Below, piece after piece: positions 14,834 to 21,899 of a stretch of DNA of 21,967 bases. The DNA is from DASQUK01 sp046726215. Lineage in GTDB: Bacteria > Actinomycetota > Acidimicrobiia > Acidimicrobiales > VFJN01. The notes under the pieces are model-generated. The model made no database searches. It was not told the DNA's origin and was given only the letters and a program-made list of their open reading frames with translations. Made by a program: the position numbers and the translations under genes. Every line of letters starts with the position of its first letter. The stretch's first letter is position 1. Location: contig JBKPAA010000116.1 in NCBI GenBank assembly GCA_046726215.1, forward strand, positions 1 through 21,967. The letters are read 5' to 3'.

Positions 14834-15111
14834 GCGACGTGGAAGCCGCGCAGGCCAAGGCCGGCCTCGGGCTCGTCGGGGCCGGCGCCGCCGCCTGTGC
14901 CGTGTGCTGCGCGGGTTCGATCGGCGGGTTCCTGGCCGCAATCAGCATCGCGTCCGTAGCCGGCGTGGTCGCCTTCGGTACGCTCGGCCTCGTCGTCGTC
15001 CTCGCGGTCTCGGCCGTCTTCTGGCGACGACGGCACCGCCGACAACGGCGATGCGCCCCGACCACGGGCGCTGTGCCCGTGGAGGCAGCGAAGCTCAAGG
15101 CCGGTAGATGA
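14830..15111 (+). CDS. MerF/MerT-like small membrane protein with vicinal cysteines
   Basis: A 93-residue protein with two membrane helices (about 11-40 and 43-64) and a basic tail. The first helix carries C23 and the vicinal pair C26-C27 (ACAVCCAGSIGGF), the arrangement by which MerT and MerF pass Hg(II) through the membrane; a further Cys75 lies in the cytoplasmic tail. It is coupled to the MerR-like gene by a 4-nt GTGA overlap and to the next gene by ATGA. The role inferred is metal ion import or sensing at the membrane. The sequence is too short for certainty and no mercuric reductase is present, so the MerF name is a functional guess. Confidence 0.7.
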   Translation: MSDVEAAQAKAGLGLVGAGAAACAVCCAGSIGGFLAAISIASVAGVVAFGTLGLVVVLAVSAVFWRRRHRRQRRCAPTTGAVPVEAAKLKAGR

Positions 15112-15626
15112 CGGTCCCTGCCCACCGGCTCACCCGGGCCATCGCGGTCCTGCTGGTGGTCGCCGCCGCCCTGTTCGTCATCGGTGTGACCTCCGAGGCC
15201 AACAGCGACACCCACGCCGACGAGCGAGCTGCAGATGCCACAGCGCATCGCGAGCCGAACGGGGCTGCCGAAACGACAAGGGGCGAGGCGGCTGAGCACG
15301 CCGAGCGTGGTGGGGAGCCCGAGGCCGCAGGCGAGGAACGGGTCCTGGGCATCGACGTCGAATCCCCGCTCCTGGTGACAGCCGCGGTTGTCGTGTCCCT
15401 GCTGCTCGCAGTGCTGGTGTTGCGCCGCCCCGACCGGCGACTGCTCCTCGTAGTCGCCGCCTTCGCCGCCGCCTTCGCCGTCCTGGATGTTGCCGAGATC
15501 ACCCACCAAATCCACGAGGACCGGGCTGGGCTCGCCGCGCTCGCCACGGTCATCGCCGCCCTCCATACCGCCGCCGCAGCCGTCGCCGTCCAGCGGGTTG
15601 CGGCGCGCGAGGTGCCGGGCCCATGA
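15108..15626 (+). CDS. Multi-pass membrane protein of the MerR-controlled operon, unknown function
   Basis: A 172-residue protein. An N-terminal membrane helix or signal anchor is at about 10-28. A polar stretch rich in His, Glu and Ala (about 30-80: THADERAADATAHREPNG and similar) is probably extracytoplasmic. Three further helices follow at about 86-104, 110-127 and 143-163, with LDVAEITHQIHEDRAG between the last two. The four or so histidines in the polar loop and the metal-type operon suggest metal binding, but I know no characterised homologue. Its start and stop each overlap neighbouring genes by ATGA, so expression is tied to the MerR operon. Confidence 0.75.
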   Translation: MTVPAHRLTRAIAVLLVVAAALFVIGVTSEANSDTHADERAADATAHREPNGAAETTRGEAAEHAERGGEPEAAGEERVLGIDVESPLLVTAAVVVSLLLAVLVLRRPDRRLLLVVAAFAAAFAVLDVAEITHQIHEDRAGLAALATVIAALHTAAAAVAVQRVAAREVPGP

Positions 15627-16090
15627 CCGACCCCAAGCGGCTCATTCAGCGCCTCGTGGACGACGTCATCAACGGCGACGATCCTCGAGCCCTCGCGGAG
15701 ATCGCTACGCCGGCGCTTGCCCGGGCGCTCGACCGCGCCTTCGACCAGTTCCGGGCCGCGTTCCCCGATTGGCGCCAGGAGATAGTCGAGCTCGTCGCCG
15801 AGGGGCAGACGGTCGTCGCCCGCTTCCGCTGCTCGGGCACGCACCGGGGGCCCTGGCAGGGGCTTCTCCCCACCGGCCGGACCATGCGCGTCGACGAGGT
15901 CTATTTCTTCCGCGTCGCCGATGGCCGTCTCACCCGCGTCTGGGGCGTCGAGGACACCTGGACCCGCTACCGCCAACTCCGAGGTCGGTCGTCACTCCAG
16001 GCTGAACGGCGGGTATCTGTCGGTGAGGAGCCCCACGTAGGCCTCGACCCGGGTGAACCAGCGAACGTAGCCCACGACGAACGTGCGTAA
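15623..16090 (+). CDS. SnoaL-like (NTF2-fold) protein
   Basis: A 155-residue protein whose first 115 or so residues match the SnoaL-like polyketide cyclase/ester cyclase family: helix LVDDVINGDDPRALAEI, then DRAFDQFRAAFPDWRQEIVELVAEGQTVVARFRCSGTH, GLLPTGRTMRVDEVYFFRVADGRLTRVW. The NTF2 fold makes a small pocket; catalytic activity cannot be read here. The normal domain ends near TWTRYRQL. The last 37 residues are encoded antisense to the DUF4389 gene and look like accidental sequence, so the stop codon may have moved. The ATGA overlap with the membrane gene makes it the fourth coupled cistron of the MerR operon. Its role in a metal operon is unclear. Confidence 0.8.
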   Translation: MTDPKRLIQRLVDDVINGDDPRALAEIATPALARALDRAFDQFRAAFPDWRQEIVELVAEGQTVVARFRCSGTHRGPWQGLLPTGRTMRVDEVYFFRVADGRLTRVWGVEDTWTRYRQLRGRSSLQAERRVSVGEEPHVGLDPGEPANVAHDERA

Positions 16091-16591
16091 CCCCTCGGGC
16101 CAGCGACCCGTGAACAGCACCGCGAAGAAGGCAATCACCCAGACCAGGAAGGCCGCGATGCCGAGAAGGGCCACGACGATGATCTGGGGAATGGCCAGAA
16201 TGAGCCGGAAGCCCACCGTGAGCCGGTTGCGGTCCTCGAGCTCGGGGGCGAACCCCGTCCGCACCGGCGGGTCGTTGCCGGGATCGGGGAAGGTGGTGTC
16301 GAACGCGAACGGCGGATACTCGTCCCGGAGGAAGCCGGCGTACGCCACCACCCGGTTGTTGTAACGGATGTAGAGGCCCAGGACGCCGGCCAGCCCTTCC
16401 GGCAGCTTGCCCGTGAACAGGATTGCGAACCAGCCGATGACGGCAACCGCGCGGGCGAGGAGCTGCAGGGCGTCGAGGATCAGGAAGTGGGGGATCGCGA
16501 GCAGCCACTGGACGAGCGGACGCCAGTTGGCGATCCGCTCGGCCCGATCGACCTCGAACGTTGCCGGGTAGGCCTGGTCGAAGGTTTCCAT
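15992..16591 (-). CDS. DUF4389 membrane protein with internal duplication
   Basis: A 199-residue protein made of two copies of one motif. Copy 1 (about 33-98) has IPHFLILDAL, WFAILFTGKLPEGL, YIRYNNRVVAYAGFLRDEYPPF. Copy 2 (about 133-198) has IPQIIVVALL, FFAVLFTGRWPEGL, YVRWFTRVEAYVGLLTDRYPPF. This is the DUF4389 family, with two double-helix membrane units. Function is unknown. GGAGG a few bases upstream supports the ATG at 16591. Its 3' end overlaps the convergent SnoaL-like gene by 99 nt. The adjacent spacer (16592-16829) probably holds its promoter and that of the STAS gene, though I see no clear hexamers. Confidence 0.9.
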   Translation of the reverse strand: METFDQAYPATFEVDRAERIANWRPLVQWLLAIPHFLILDALQLLARAVAVIGWFAILFTGKLPEGLAGVLGLYIRYNNRVVAYAGFLRDEYPPFAFDTTFPDPGNDPPVRTGFAPELEDRNRLTVGFRLILAIPQIIVVALLGIAAFLVWVIAFFAVLFTGRWPEGLRTFVVGYVRWFTRVEAYVGLLTDRYPPFSLE

Positions 16592-16829
16592 TCCGCCTCC
16601 GCAGTTCGATGAAGCAGGGCCGGTGAGACGCTACCTCCGGGGACCCGGCGGTGCGTGTGATACGCGCGTCGCATGGGGGGCTGGCGCGCGGGGCGGTCGG
16701 GCGGAGCGCGACGGGCTTCGTCCTGTCACCACGCACGTCTCCGTGCCGCGTTCGCGCTCGGGTCGTTGCATCCCACCCGCGGATCGACGACGCTCTCACC
16801 GGCGCGGACGCCGTCGCGACAGGAGGGCC

Positions 16830-17186
16830 ATGATCAAGGAGTTGACCGACCTACCACCCGGCGTGATCGGGTTCGAAACCGCGGGCAAGCTCCATGCCGA
16901 GGACTACCGCGATGTCCTGCTTCCCGCGGTCGAGCGGGCCGCGGCCGAGGGCGACATCCGATGCGTCATCGTGGTCGGCGACTTCGACGGCCTCTCGGCG
17001 GGGGCCCTGTGGCAGGACCTGCGGATGGGGGTGGATCACCTGCGGGCCTGGAAGCGAACTGCGCTCGTCACCGACATCGAGTGGATGACCCACATGACTG
17101 CGATGTTCGGATGGATGACGCCGGGGGAGGTCAAGCACTTCCCGCTCGCAGATCGGGACGCGGCGATCGCCTGGGCGGCGGGCTGA
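16830..17186 (+). CDS. SpoIIAA-like (STAS) domain protein
   Basis: A 118-residue single-domain protein of the SpoIIAA-like family (STAS fold, DUF3478): VIGFETAGKLHAEDYRDVLLPAVERA, then CVIVVGDFDGLSAGALWQDLRMGVDHL, TALVTDIEWMTHMTAMFGWMTPGEVKHFPLADRDAAIAWA. Proteins of this family are small, cytosolic or membrane-associated and of unsettled role. It lacks an obvious phosphorylatable Ser at the anti-sigma-antagonist position, so classic SpoIIAA function is not implied. The start is fixed by AGGAGG (16821-16826) close to the ATG, and the longer frame upstream is Arg-rich shadow. The gene stands alone between the DUF4389 gene and the beta-repeat gene. Confidence 0.9.
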   Translation: MIKELTDLPPGVIGFETAGKLHAEDYRDVLLPAVERAAAEGDIRCVIVVGDFDGLSAGALWQDLRMGVDHLRAWKRTALVTDIEWMTHMTAMFGWMTPGEVKHFPLADRDAAIAWAAG

Positions 17187-17192
17187 AGTAGA

Positions 17193-17225
17193 GGGCGACA
17201 CCGGCTTCCGCCATGGCGGGCGCCC
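17193..17225 (+). terminator. Hairpin after the STAS gene
   Basis: A perfect 12-bp palindrome CCGCCATGGCGG (17208-17219) lies inside GGGCG (17193-17197) and CGCCC (17221-17225), 7 nt after the STAS stop. Position suits a terminator. There is no T-tract. Confidence 0.35.
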
Positions 17226-17352
17226 TGATGGAACGATCGGTCGCGCTCGCGTCGGGACGCAGCTGCCACAATCCCTGAGCTCACAGGGTCACCTCGAGCT
17301 GGTCGGCGACGACCGCAGGTAGCGCGGCGGGTAAGAGGAGGAGGGAATTGAC

Positions 17353-18157
17353 ATGTCGGAAGAGTTCTCGGGCAGGGTGGACATCCTCGACAGCCAGAAC
17401 CGGAAGGTGTTCCAGTTCGACTCGTCCTTCGCCGTGCTCGACCTCGGCGCCCAGGGCAACGAGGGCGACCTACGCCTGTACGGGGACGATGGAGGCGTCA
17501 AGATCCACCTCGACGGCGGTCGCTCGCTCCTGCTCGTCAACGACGGCACGGGTCTCCTGAAGCTGAGCTTCGACGCGCGTCGCTCGCTCCTGGTGCTCAA
17601 CAACAACGACGGTTATCCGGCGCTGAGCTTCGATGCGGACTTCGCCGTGCTCGACATCGGCGTCGCGGGCAACGAGGGCGACCTGCGAATCGTCGGGGAA
17701 CGTCATGATCCACCTCGACGGCGGCACCGGCGACATCACGCTTGCCGGAGCCGGTTGCGCCGAAGACTTCGAAGTCGGCGGCCGCGGCGGCGCCGAGCCG
17801 GGTTTCGTCATGACGCTCGACGATGAGGGCCGCCTTGAGCCTTGCGCCACCGAATACGACACGCGGGTCGTTGGCGTGATCTCGGGCGCCGGCGGTTACA
17901 CGGCGGGGATCGAGCTTGGCCGGCAACCTCTGTTGGAACGCCGCAGCCCGCTCGCGCTGACGGGCAAGGCGCACTGCTGGGTCGACGCCGGCTTCTCGCC
18001 CATCGCGGTGGGCGACCTGCTCACGACCTCACCCACTCCCGGCCACGCCATGCGTGCCACCAATCGGAGGCAAGCCTTCGGCGCCACGATCGGGAAGGCG
18101 CTGAGCCCACTGGCATCGGACACGGGCCTCATCCCCATTCTCGTCGCGCTCCAGTAA
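17353..18157 (+). CDS. Beta-repeat protein with autoprocessing-type C-terminal domain, frameshifted
   Basis: Two adjoining frames read as one protein. The first half contains repeated beta segments: FAVLDLGAQGNEGDLRLYG and FAVLDIGVAGNEGDLRIVG, with RSLLLVNDGTG and RSLLVLNNNDG between them, as in a beta-helix stalk. At 17695-17698 the frame is lost in GGGG. Removing one G restores RIVG-NVMIHLDGGTGDITLAG and continues to 18157, giving 267 residues. The second half (GFVMTLDDEGRL, YDTRVVGVISG, GKAHCWVDAGFSPIAVGDLLTTSPTPGHAM, GATIGKAL, IPILVALQ) resembles the chaperone or autoprocessing domain at the end of phage tail-spike and pre-neck appendage type proteins. GGAGGAGGG precedes the ATG. Function is probably a surface or structural protein; substrate unknown. 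Confidence 0.75.
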
Positions 18158-18233
18158 GGGGCCGTTAGCACCTTGCCACCGGGCGGAGGCGCAGACCGCG
18201 CGCGGCGACTCGTCGACCGCGCCGCGGTGACTT

Positions 18234-19599
18234 ATGGTTTCAGCGGTGCTGATGACACGGCTCGCGGTGTTGGGCGTGGCTGTCAGCGGGTTGCTGGGGT
18301 GCGGCATTGACGAAGGTGCGACCGGGGAGGCAGGTGGCGCCTGTCGCATCGTGGGGGACTTGCGGTTTGGTGTTTACGGGGGCCGCTGACGAGGAGGGCG
18401 GTGACCTGTTCGGGCTTACCAGAGACGGAGGGGTCCGGCGTCTGACCCACGATGGCGGATCTTACGGCCCTTCGTTCTCGCCCGACGGAAGCCGCATCGT
18501 GTTCTCGAGTGTCGGTGACGAGGGTGAGGTCAGCGATACGACCGGCGCGACCGGCCTCGACTTCTATGTGATGGCGGCTGACGGGTCCGGGCGCCGCCGC
18601 GTGCTCGAAGGTGACGAGGACGCCTCACCGGCCTGGTCGCCCGACGGCGACCAGATCGCCTTCGTTCGTGGAGGAGGCGCCTACGGCGCTGGTCTCATCT
18701 TCGTCGTCGATCCCGACCGCGAAGGATCAGCCCGTCTGCTCGTCGAGCAGGACGGCCCCGGAAACGACAGCGATCCCGCCTGGTCGCCGGACGGGACGCA
18801 ACTGGCGTTCGTTCGGGCCGAGCCGGAGGGGCTGTCTCACCTGATGGTCGCCGATGCCGACGGGTCGGACGCTCGCTCGGTCCTCGAGCGGCCCGAGGTG
18901 CTCAGCTCGCCGAGCTGGTCCCCCGACGGGACGACGCTGGCCTTCACAGTGGTGGGCCAGGGCGGCCAGTCGCGCGGATCGATCGCCCTGCTCGACCTCG
19001 AGGAAGGCTCGGTCGAGACGGTCGCTGAACGTGGCTGGGCGCCGGTCTGGTCGGCCAGCGGTCGCCTGTATGGCTATGGCCGGGCTCCCGGTGTTGACGA
19101 TTTCAGCGGCCGGTGGCGTGTGGCCGAGTTTGCGTCCAATGGGGCGAAGGCCTTCGGGACAGGCCGGGCGATCTCGTCCCTGGGGCCCATCGGCTCCCTT
19201 TACGGTGACGCCGGGATCGACATCCCTCGGTGCGACGGATCCGACACCTCCCCGCTGACCTCCGCCGCCGACGTCCCCGAAACCCTGGTCATCACCGATC
19301 CCACAACCAGCGCGAACGTCACGGTCCTGCCCCGCCAGCAGGCACTCGCGCGCCTCAACGATGAGATTTCGGGCATGCCGGCGGGTGCAGAACCGGCGGC
19401 CAAGCTGGTCCAAACCGATGCTCCCGATACCGTACCGCTACGCCTGCCACCGGGCCGCTTCGTGTGGGTTGTCATGTACGAGGTGACACCGTCCGGAGAG
19501 CTTGGAATCGAGGTCTTCGACGCGACGACGGGCGAGTTCATCGGCAGCGGCGGCCTCGGCGCCCAATCCTGGGACCGTCTCGTCGACCTCGCTCCCTGA
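18234..19599 (+). CDS. TolB-like PD40 repeat lipoprotein, frameshifted near the N-terminus
   Basis: From ATG 18234 the sequence encodes a clear lipoprotein signal, MVSAVLMTRLAVLGVAVSG, with lipobox LLGC. That frame stops soon after at 18369-18371, whereas the main protein is in the next frame from about 18358. Dropping one G from the run at 18353-18357 joins them as ...CRIVG-TCGLVFTGAADEE, giving 454 residues. The body has at least four PD40/TolB beta-propeller repeats: FSPDGSRIVFSS, WSPDGDQIAFVRG, WSPDGTQLAFVRA and WSPDGTTLAFTVV, then VWSASGRLYGY. It would be lipid-anchored outside the membrane, probably binding a partner or sensing. The C-terminal 130 residues (from DIPRCDG) are unknown. 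If no frameshift exists, translation would start at TTG 18307 and the protein would be cytosolic. Confidence 0.8.
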
Positions 19600-19622
19600 A
19601 CTCTCACTTTGCTCGCGTGTCG

Positions 19623-19649
19623 GCGATCTGTATCGCCAGCCTCGCTGGC
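19623..19649 (+). terminator. Paired hairpins after the TolB-like gene
   Basis: GCGAT-CTGT-ATCGC (19623-19636) is followed by, and shares two bases with, GCCAGC-CTC-GCTGGC (19635-19649). They are mutually exclusive or adjacent structures 24 nt after the stop. They lie in the 154-bp spacer before a convergent gene, where a terminator is expected. No T-tract is present. Confidence 0.35.
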
Positions 19650-19753
19650 AACCCCAGCGCAGTCCGGGCAATCGGTGCGCGGCCCCACGCCACCTAACGG
19701 GCGGTCGGGGACAGTCGGATCGTTCCTGATCGGACGCCTTCCTCACCCGGAGG

Positions 19754-20032
19754 TCAGTCGTCAGTTCTGATGTAGGCGCGGATCGCCTCGCCCAGTCGTT
19801 CTGGCTTGCGGCTCGGAGGCCCTTCGGTCTCGATGATGGGCTGGGCGCGATCGAGGAAGAAGTCGGCGATGTCAGAGGGGGAGTCCCACACGTTGATCGA
19901 CGTGATCGTGTCGTCCTCTGACTGCCACGCGAAGGAGGCAACCAGCGCCGCCGGCGGCTCGGTGAGGAGCCGGAGTCGTCCAGTCCACTCCTCCCATTCC
20001 GCACGCGGGAGGGTGACTCGCTCGACAAACAC
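19754..20032 (-). CDS. Small ABM-like (dimeric alpha+beta barrel) protein
   Basis: A 92-residue protein resembling antibiotic-biosynthesis-monooxygenase-like or Dabb proteins: a first strand FVERVTL, helix PRAEWEEWTGRLRLLTEP, strand AALVASFAWQSEDDTITSINVWDSPSDIADFFLDR, helix PIIETEG and a C-terminal region ending AYIRTDD. The family often acts as small stress or scavenging enzymes, but a catalytic role is not assured. The GTG start has no ribosome binding site and lies only a few bases from where IS110 transposase homology begins. The 5' end may therefore have been trimmed, or the promoter lost, by that insertion. Confidence 0.65.
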   Translation of the reverse strand: MFVERVTLPRAEWEEWTGRLRLLTEPPAALVASFAWQSEDDTITSINVWDSPSDIADFFLDRAQPIIETEGPPSRKPERLGEAIRAYIRTDD

Positions 20033-20034
20033 CA

Positions 20035-20478
20035 GCGCAGGCTAACGATGTTCGCGAGCTGCGGGAGCTGGTCCGCGGCCGGGCCACGCTGGTCACGCTC
20101 CGCTCCGGGCTCAAAGCCCGCGTGCACGCGGTTATGGCCAAACAGGGTGTGCTGCCTGCGGTGGGTGACGTGTTCTGTGTGGCTGGCAACGCGCGGCTCG
20201 ACGCGGGGGTTCTGGGGCGCAACTAGGCCCTCCGGGTCCAGTCGTTGCGGGTGCTGATCGCGGTGTATGACCGCGCGGTCGGTGGGCTCGAGCGAGACCT
20301 CCCAGGCTCATCTGCGCCACCACCGTGGCTATGAGGCGATCCCGGCGATCAACGGGGTGGGACGCACCATTGCCGTCATCGCGGTGGCCGAGATCGGTGA
20401 CGTCGAGCGCTTCGCTGGGCCCGATGCGTTGTGCTATAGGGCGGGCTGACCCCCAAGCACCGCGAGTGGCCGCCAGTG
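20035..20478 (+). pseudogene. Decayed IS110-family transposase fragment
   Basis: Translation in shifting frames gives NDVRELRELVRGRATLVTL, then SGLKARVHAVMAKQGVLPAV, RLDAGVLGRN, stop (TAG at 20224-20226), ALRVQSLRVLIAVYDRAVGGLERDL. After one extra base near 20303 it continues as AHLRHHRGYEAIPAINGVGRTIAV, EIGDVERFAGPDALC, and after a missing base near 20450 as LTPKHRE. This is the centre of an IS110 transposase, including the start of the Transposase_20 domain. The N-terminal catalytic DEDD domain and the rest of the C-terminus are gone. One nonsense codon and two frameshifts show old decay. I see no element ends. Confidence 0.85.
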
Positions 20479-20488
20479 ACGTTCTCAG

Positions 20489-20515
20489 GCGACGGCCCGG
20501 GAACCCCGGCGTCGC
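20489..20515 (-). terminator. GC-rich hairpin after the methyltransferase gene
   Basis: GCGACG (20489-20494) pairs with CGTCGC (20510-20515), enclosing more G and C complementarity (CCCGGG facing CCCC). It lies 35 nt beyond the minus-strand methyltransferase stop. There is no T-tract, so terminator function is only likely by position. Confidence 0.35.
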
Positions 20516-20550
20516 TCGTGCATCACCGCATTCAACCCGGTCGTCCCGTC

Positions 20551-21192
20551 CTAGTGGTGCGTCGACGAGCGCCCTCGGGAGATGGCCCACTGGCGGTTGC
20601 CGGCATCGGCATAGCGCAGCTCGTAGCCGTTCGCATGGAGGAACTCCGTCACGGCGCGGTGGACGCCATGGTGGGGGTGGTCGGGGTCGGGTTGCCAGTC
20701 GTCGCCGGCGATCACCCCACCGGGTCTGACCTTCCGATCGAGCAAGGCGAGCTCCTTCACGGTGTGCTCGTAGGCGTGGGAGGAGTCGAGGTAGGCCCAG
20801 TCGAGGCCGTGATCGGTCATGCGCCGAAGCACGTCGAGGTCGTGCCCCACGTGCACCACAACCCGACCGGCCTCGATCTCGGTGCGGAAGCGCAGGAGGA
20901 TCCGACGCAGGGCATTCACGGTGCTGCGGTCGCCGACACCCCAGTGCCACTCCGGGGTGAGGAGGTACCAAGGATCCACCAGGTGGAGCCGTTCGGCCTC
21001 GCTGACCTGCAACAGGACAGGGGAGAAGTGCCCCTTGAAGACACCGAGCTCGGCGCCGACCCCTCCCTTGGGCAGGAGCTCAGCCAGGATGGGCCCTCTC
21101 GTGCGGGCCGAGCGGATCTCCCGGGGGGCTGCGACCTGCTCGAGGAGCCATGCCCGCAGCCGCCGGACGCGGGCGCTTCCCTGCTTCGCCAT
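20551..21192 (-). CDS. Class I SAM-dependent methyltransferase (Methyltransf_24-like)
   Basis: A 213-residue Rossmann-fold methyltransferase. Motif I is GVGAELGVFKGHFS, the acidic end of strand 2 is LHLVDPW, and the later blocks LDWAYLDSSHAYEHTVKELALLDRKVRPGGVIAGDDW match Methyltransf_24/TylF-type enzymes. Those methylate small hydroxylated molecules or sugars, often with a divalent metal held by acidic residues such as D and H in LDSSHAY. The substrate is not predictable. I chose the ATG at 21192 (MAKQGS) because the 19 residues before it look non-conserved. A longer form from GTG 21249, preceded by GGCGGAG, is possible. The gene diverges from the small gene at 21305. Confidence 0.85.
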   Translation of the reverse strand: MAKQGSARVRRLRAWLLEQVAAPREIRSARTRGPILAELLPKGGVGAELGVFKGHFSPVLLQVSEAERLHLVDPWYLLTPEWHWGVGDRSTVNALRRILLRFRTEIEAGRVVVHVGHDLDVLRRMTDHGLDWAYLDSSHAYEHTVKELALLDRKVRPGGVIAGDDWQPDPDHPHHGVHRAVTEFLHANGYELRYADAGNRQWAISRGRSSTHH

Positions 21193-21290
21193 GGCGCCAT
21201 CATGGTCTAGCCGGTGGTCCGGATAACCCCTCTCGGGCCCATCGACCACCTCCGCCGCCCTAGGCCTTCGGGTCGGGGGCGGTTCCGCGC

Positions 21291-21296
21291 TACCCT
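21291..21296 (+). promoter_or_regulatory. Probable leaderless promoter -10 element
   Basis: TACCCT fits the actinobacterial -10 pattern TAnnnT and ends 8 nt before the ATG at 21305, which lacks a Shine-Dalgarno. This spacing would start the transcript at or next to the start codon. Confidence 0.4.
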
Positions 21297-21304
21297 ACGA
21301 ACGG

Positions 21305-21568
21305 ATGTTCGAGGATCTCTCTGAGCGTCAGCTCCACCAGCTCGAGACCGTCTGGAACACGGCGGCGAAATCCATCCACTGGCGCGAGAGCCTCCGCTAC
21401 GAGATGAGCCGAGCCCTCGCCACCGGCTGCACCCTCGAGCACCTCGCCGCGGTGACCGGATTCGACCACGGGACGATCGAACGGCTGCGGCGCGAGCCAC
21501 GCCAGAAGTTCAATGGCCGGCACCCGACCGACCGGCACGCCCCCGGCCAGGAGCAGTTCTACCGGTGA
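21305..21568 (+). CDS. Small helix-turn-helix-like protein, unknown
   Basis: An 87-residue charged protein: MFEDLSERQLHQLETVWNTAAKSIHWRESLRYEM, then ALATGCTLEHLAAVTGFDHGTIERLRRE, which has the shape of a helix-turn-helix (helix, turn at TGF, recognition helix). The tail, rich in Arg, His and Pro, is probably disordered. I recognise no named family. DNA binding is inferred from shape only. It seems to be expressed from a leaderless promoter and lies back to back with the methyltransferase gene. Confidence 0.6.
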   Translation: MFEDLSERQLHQLETVWNTAAKSIHWRESLRYEMSRALATGCTLEHLAAVTGFDHGTIERLRREPRQKFNGRHPTDRHAPGQEQFYR

Positions 21569-21588
21569 GCCGCACCTAGCGGCATCAG

Positions 21589-21828
21589 TTATGCGTGGAC
21601 GCGTTCACCTGTTGCGAACCAGCACATGGCCAGCCACCCGACGGCTATGGCCAAGCCAATGACATCCGTCGCAGTGTCCAGGTCGTCGAAGCCTAAGAGA
21701 ACGCTCACGACGAGACCCGCTGTCAACGCTGCGAGGGCAACGATTGTGTGACCACGAGCGGTCGACCCCAGACGGCGGTGACGTTGAACCGAACGGGTCG
21801 CGGCCCACCACGGACGCGCCACCAGCAC
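21589..21828 (-). CDS. Small two-helix membrane protein, possibly 5'-altered
   Basis: A 79-residue frame. A basic N-terminus (RSVQRHRRLGSTARG) is followed by two membrane helices (about 28-46, IVALAALTAGLVVSVLLGF, and 54-71, DVIGLAIAVGWLAMCWF). No family is recognised. The GTG start lacks a ribosome binding site and lies about a dozen bases from the probable left end of an IS630-type element. The original promoter or N-terminus may therefore have been lost to that insertion. The hydrophobic pattern argues that the reading frame is real. Confidence 0.5.
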   Translation of the reverse strand: MLVARPWWAATRSVQRHRRLGSTARGHTIVALAALTAGLVVSVLLGFDDLDTATDVIGLAIAVGWLAMCWFATGERVHA

Positions 21829-21899
21829 TAGTGCATCCCCGTAGAAGTTACACGCGTGTGATTTGCTGGTCCCACGTTGGAGTGGGGGGAGCGACCAGC

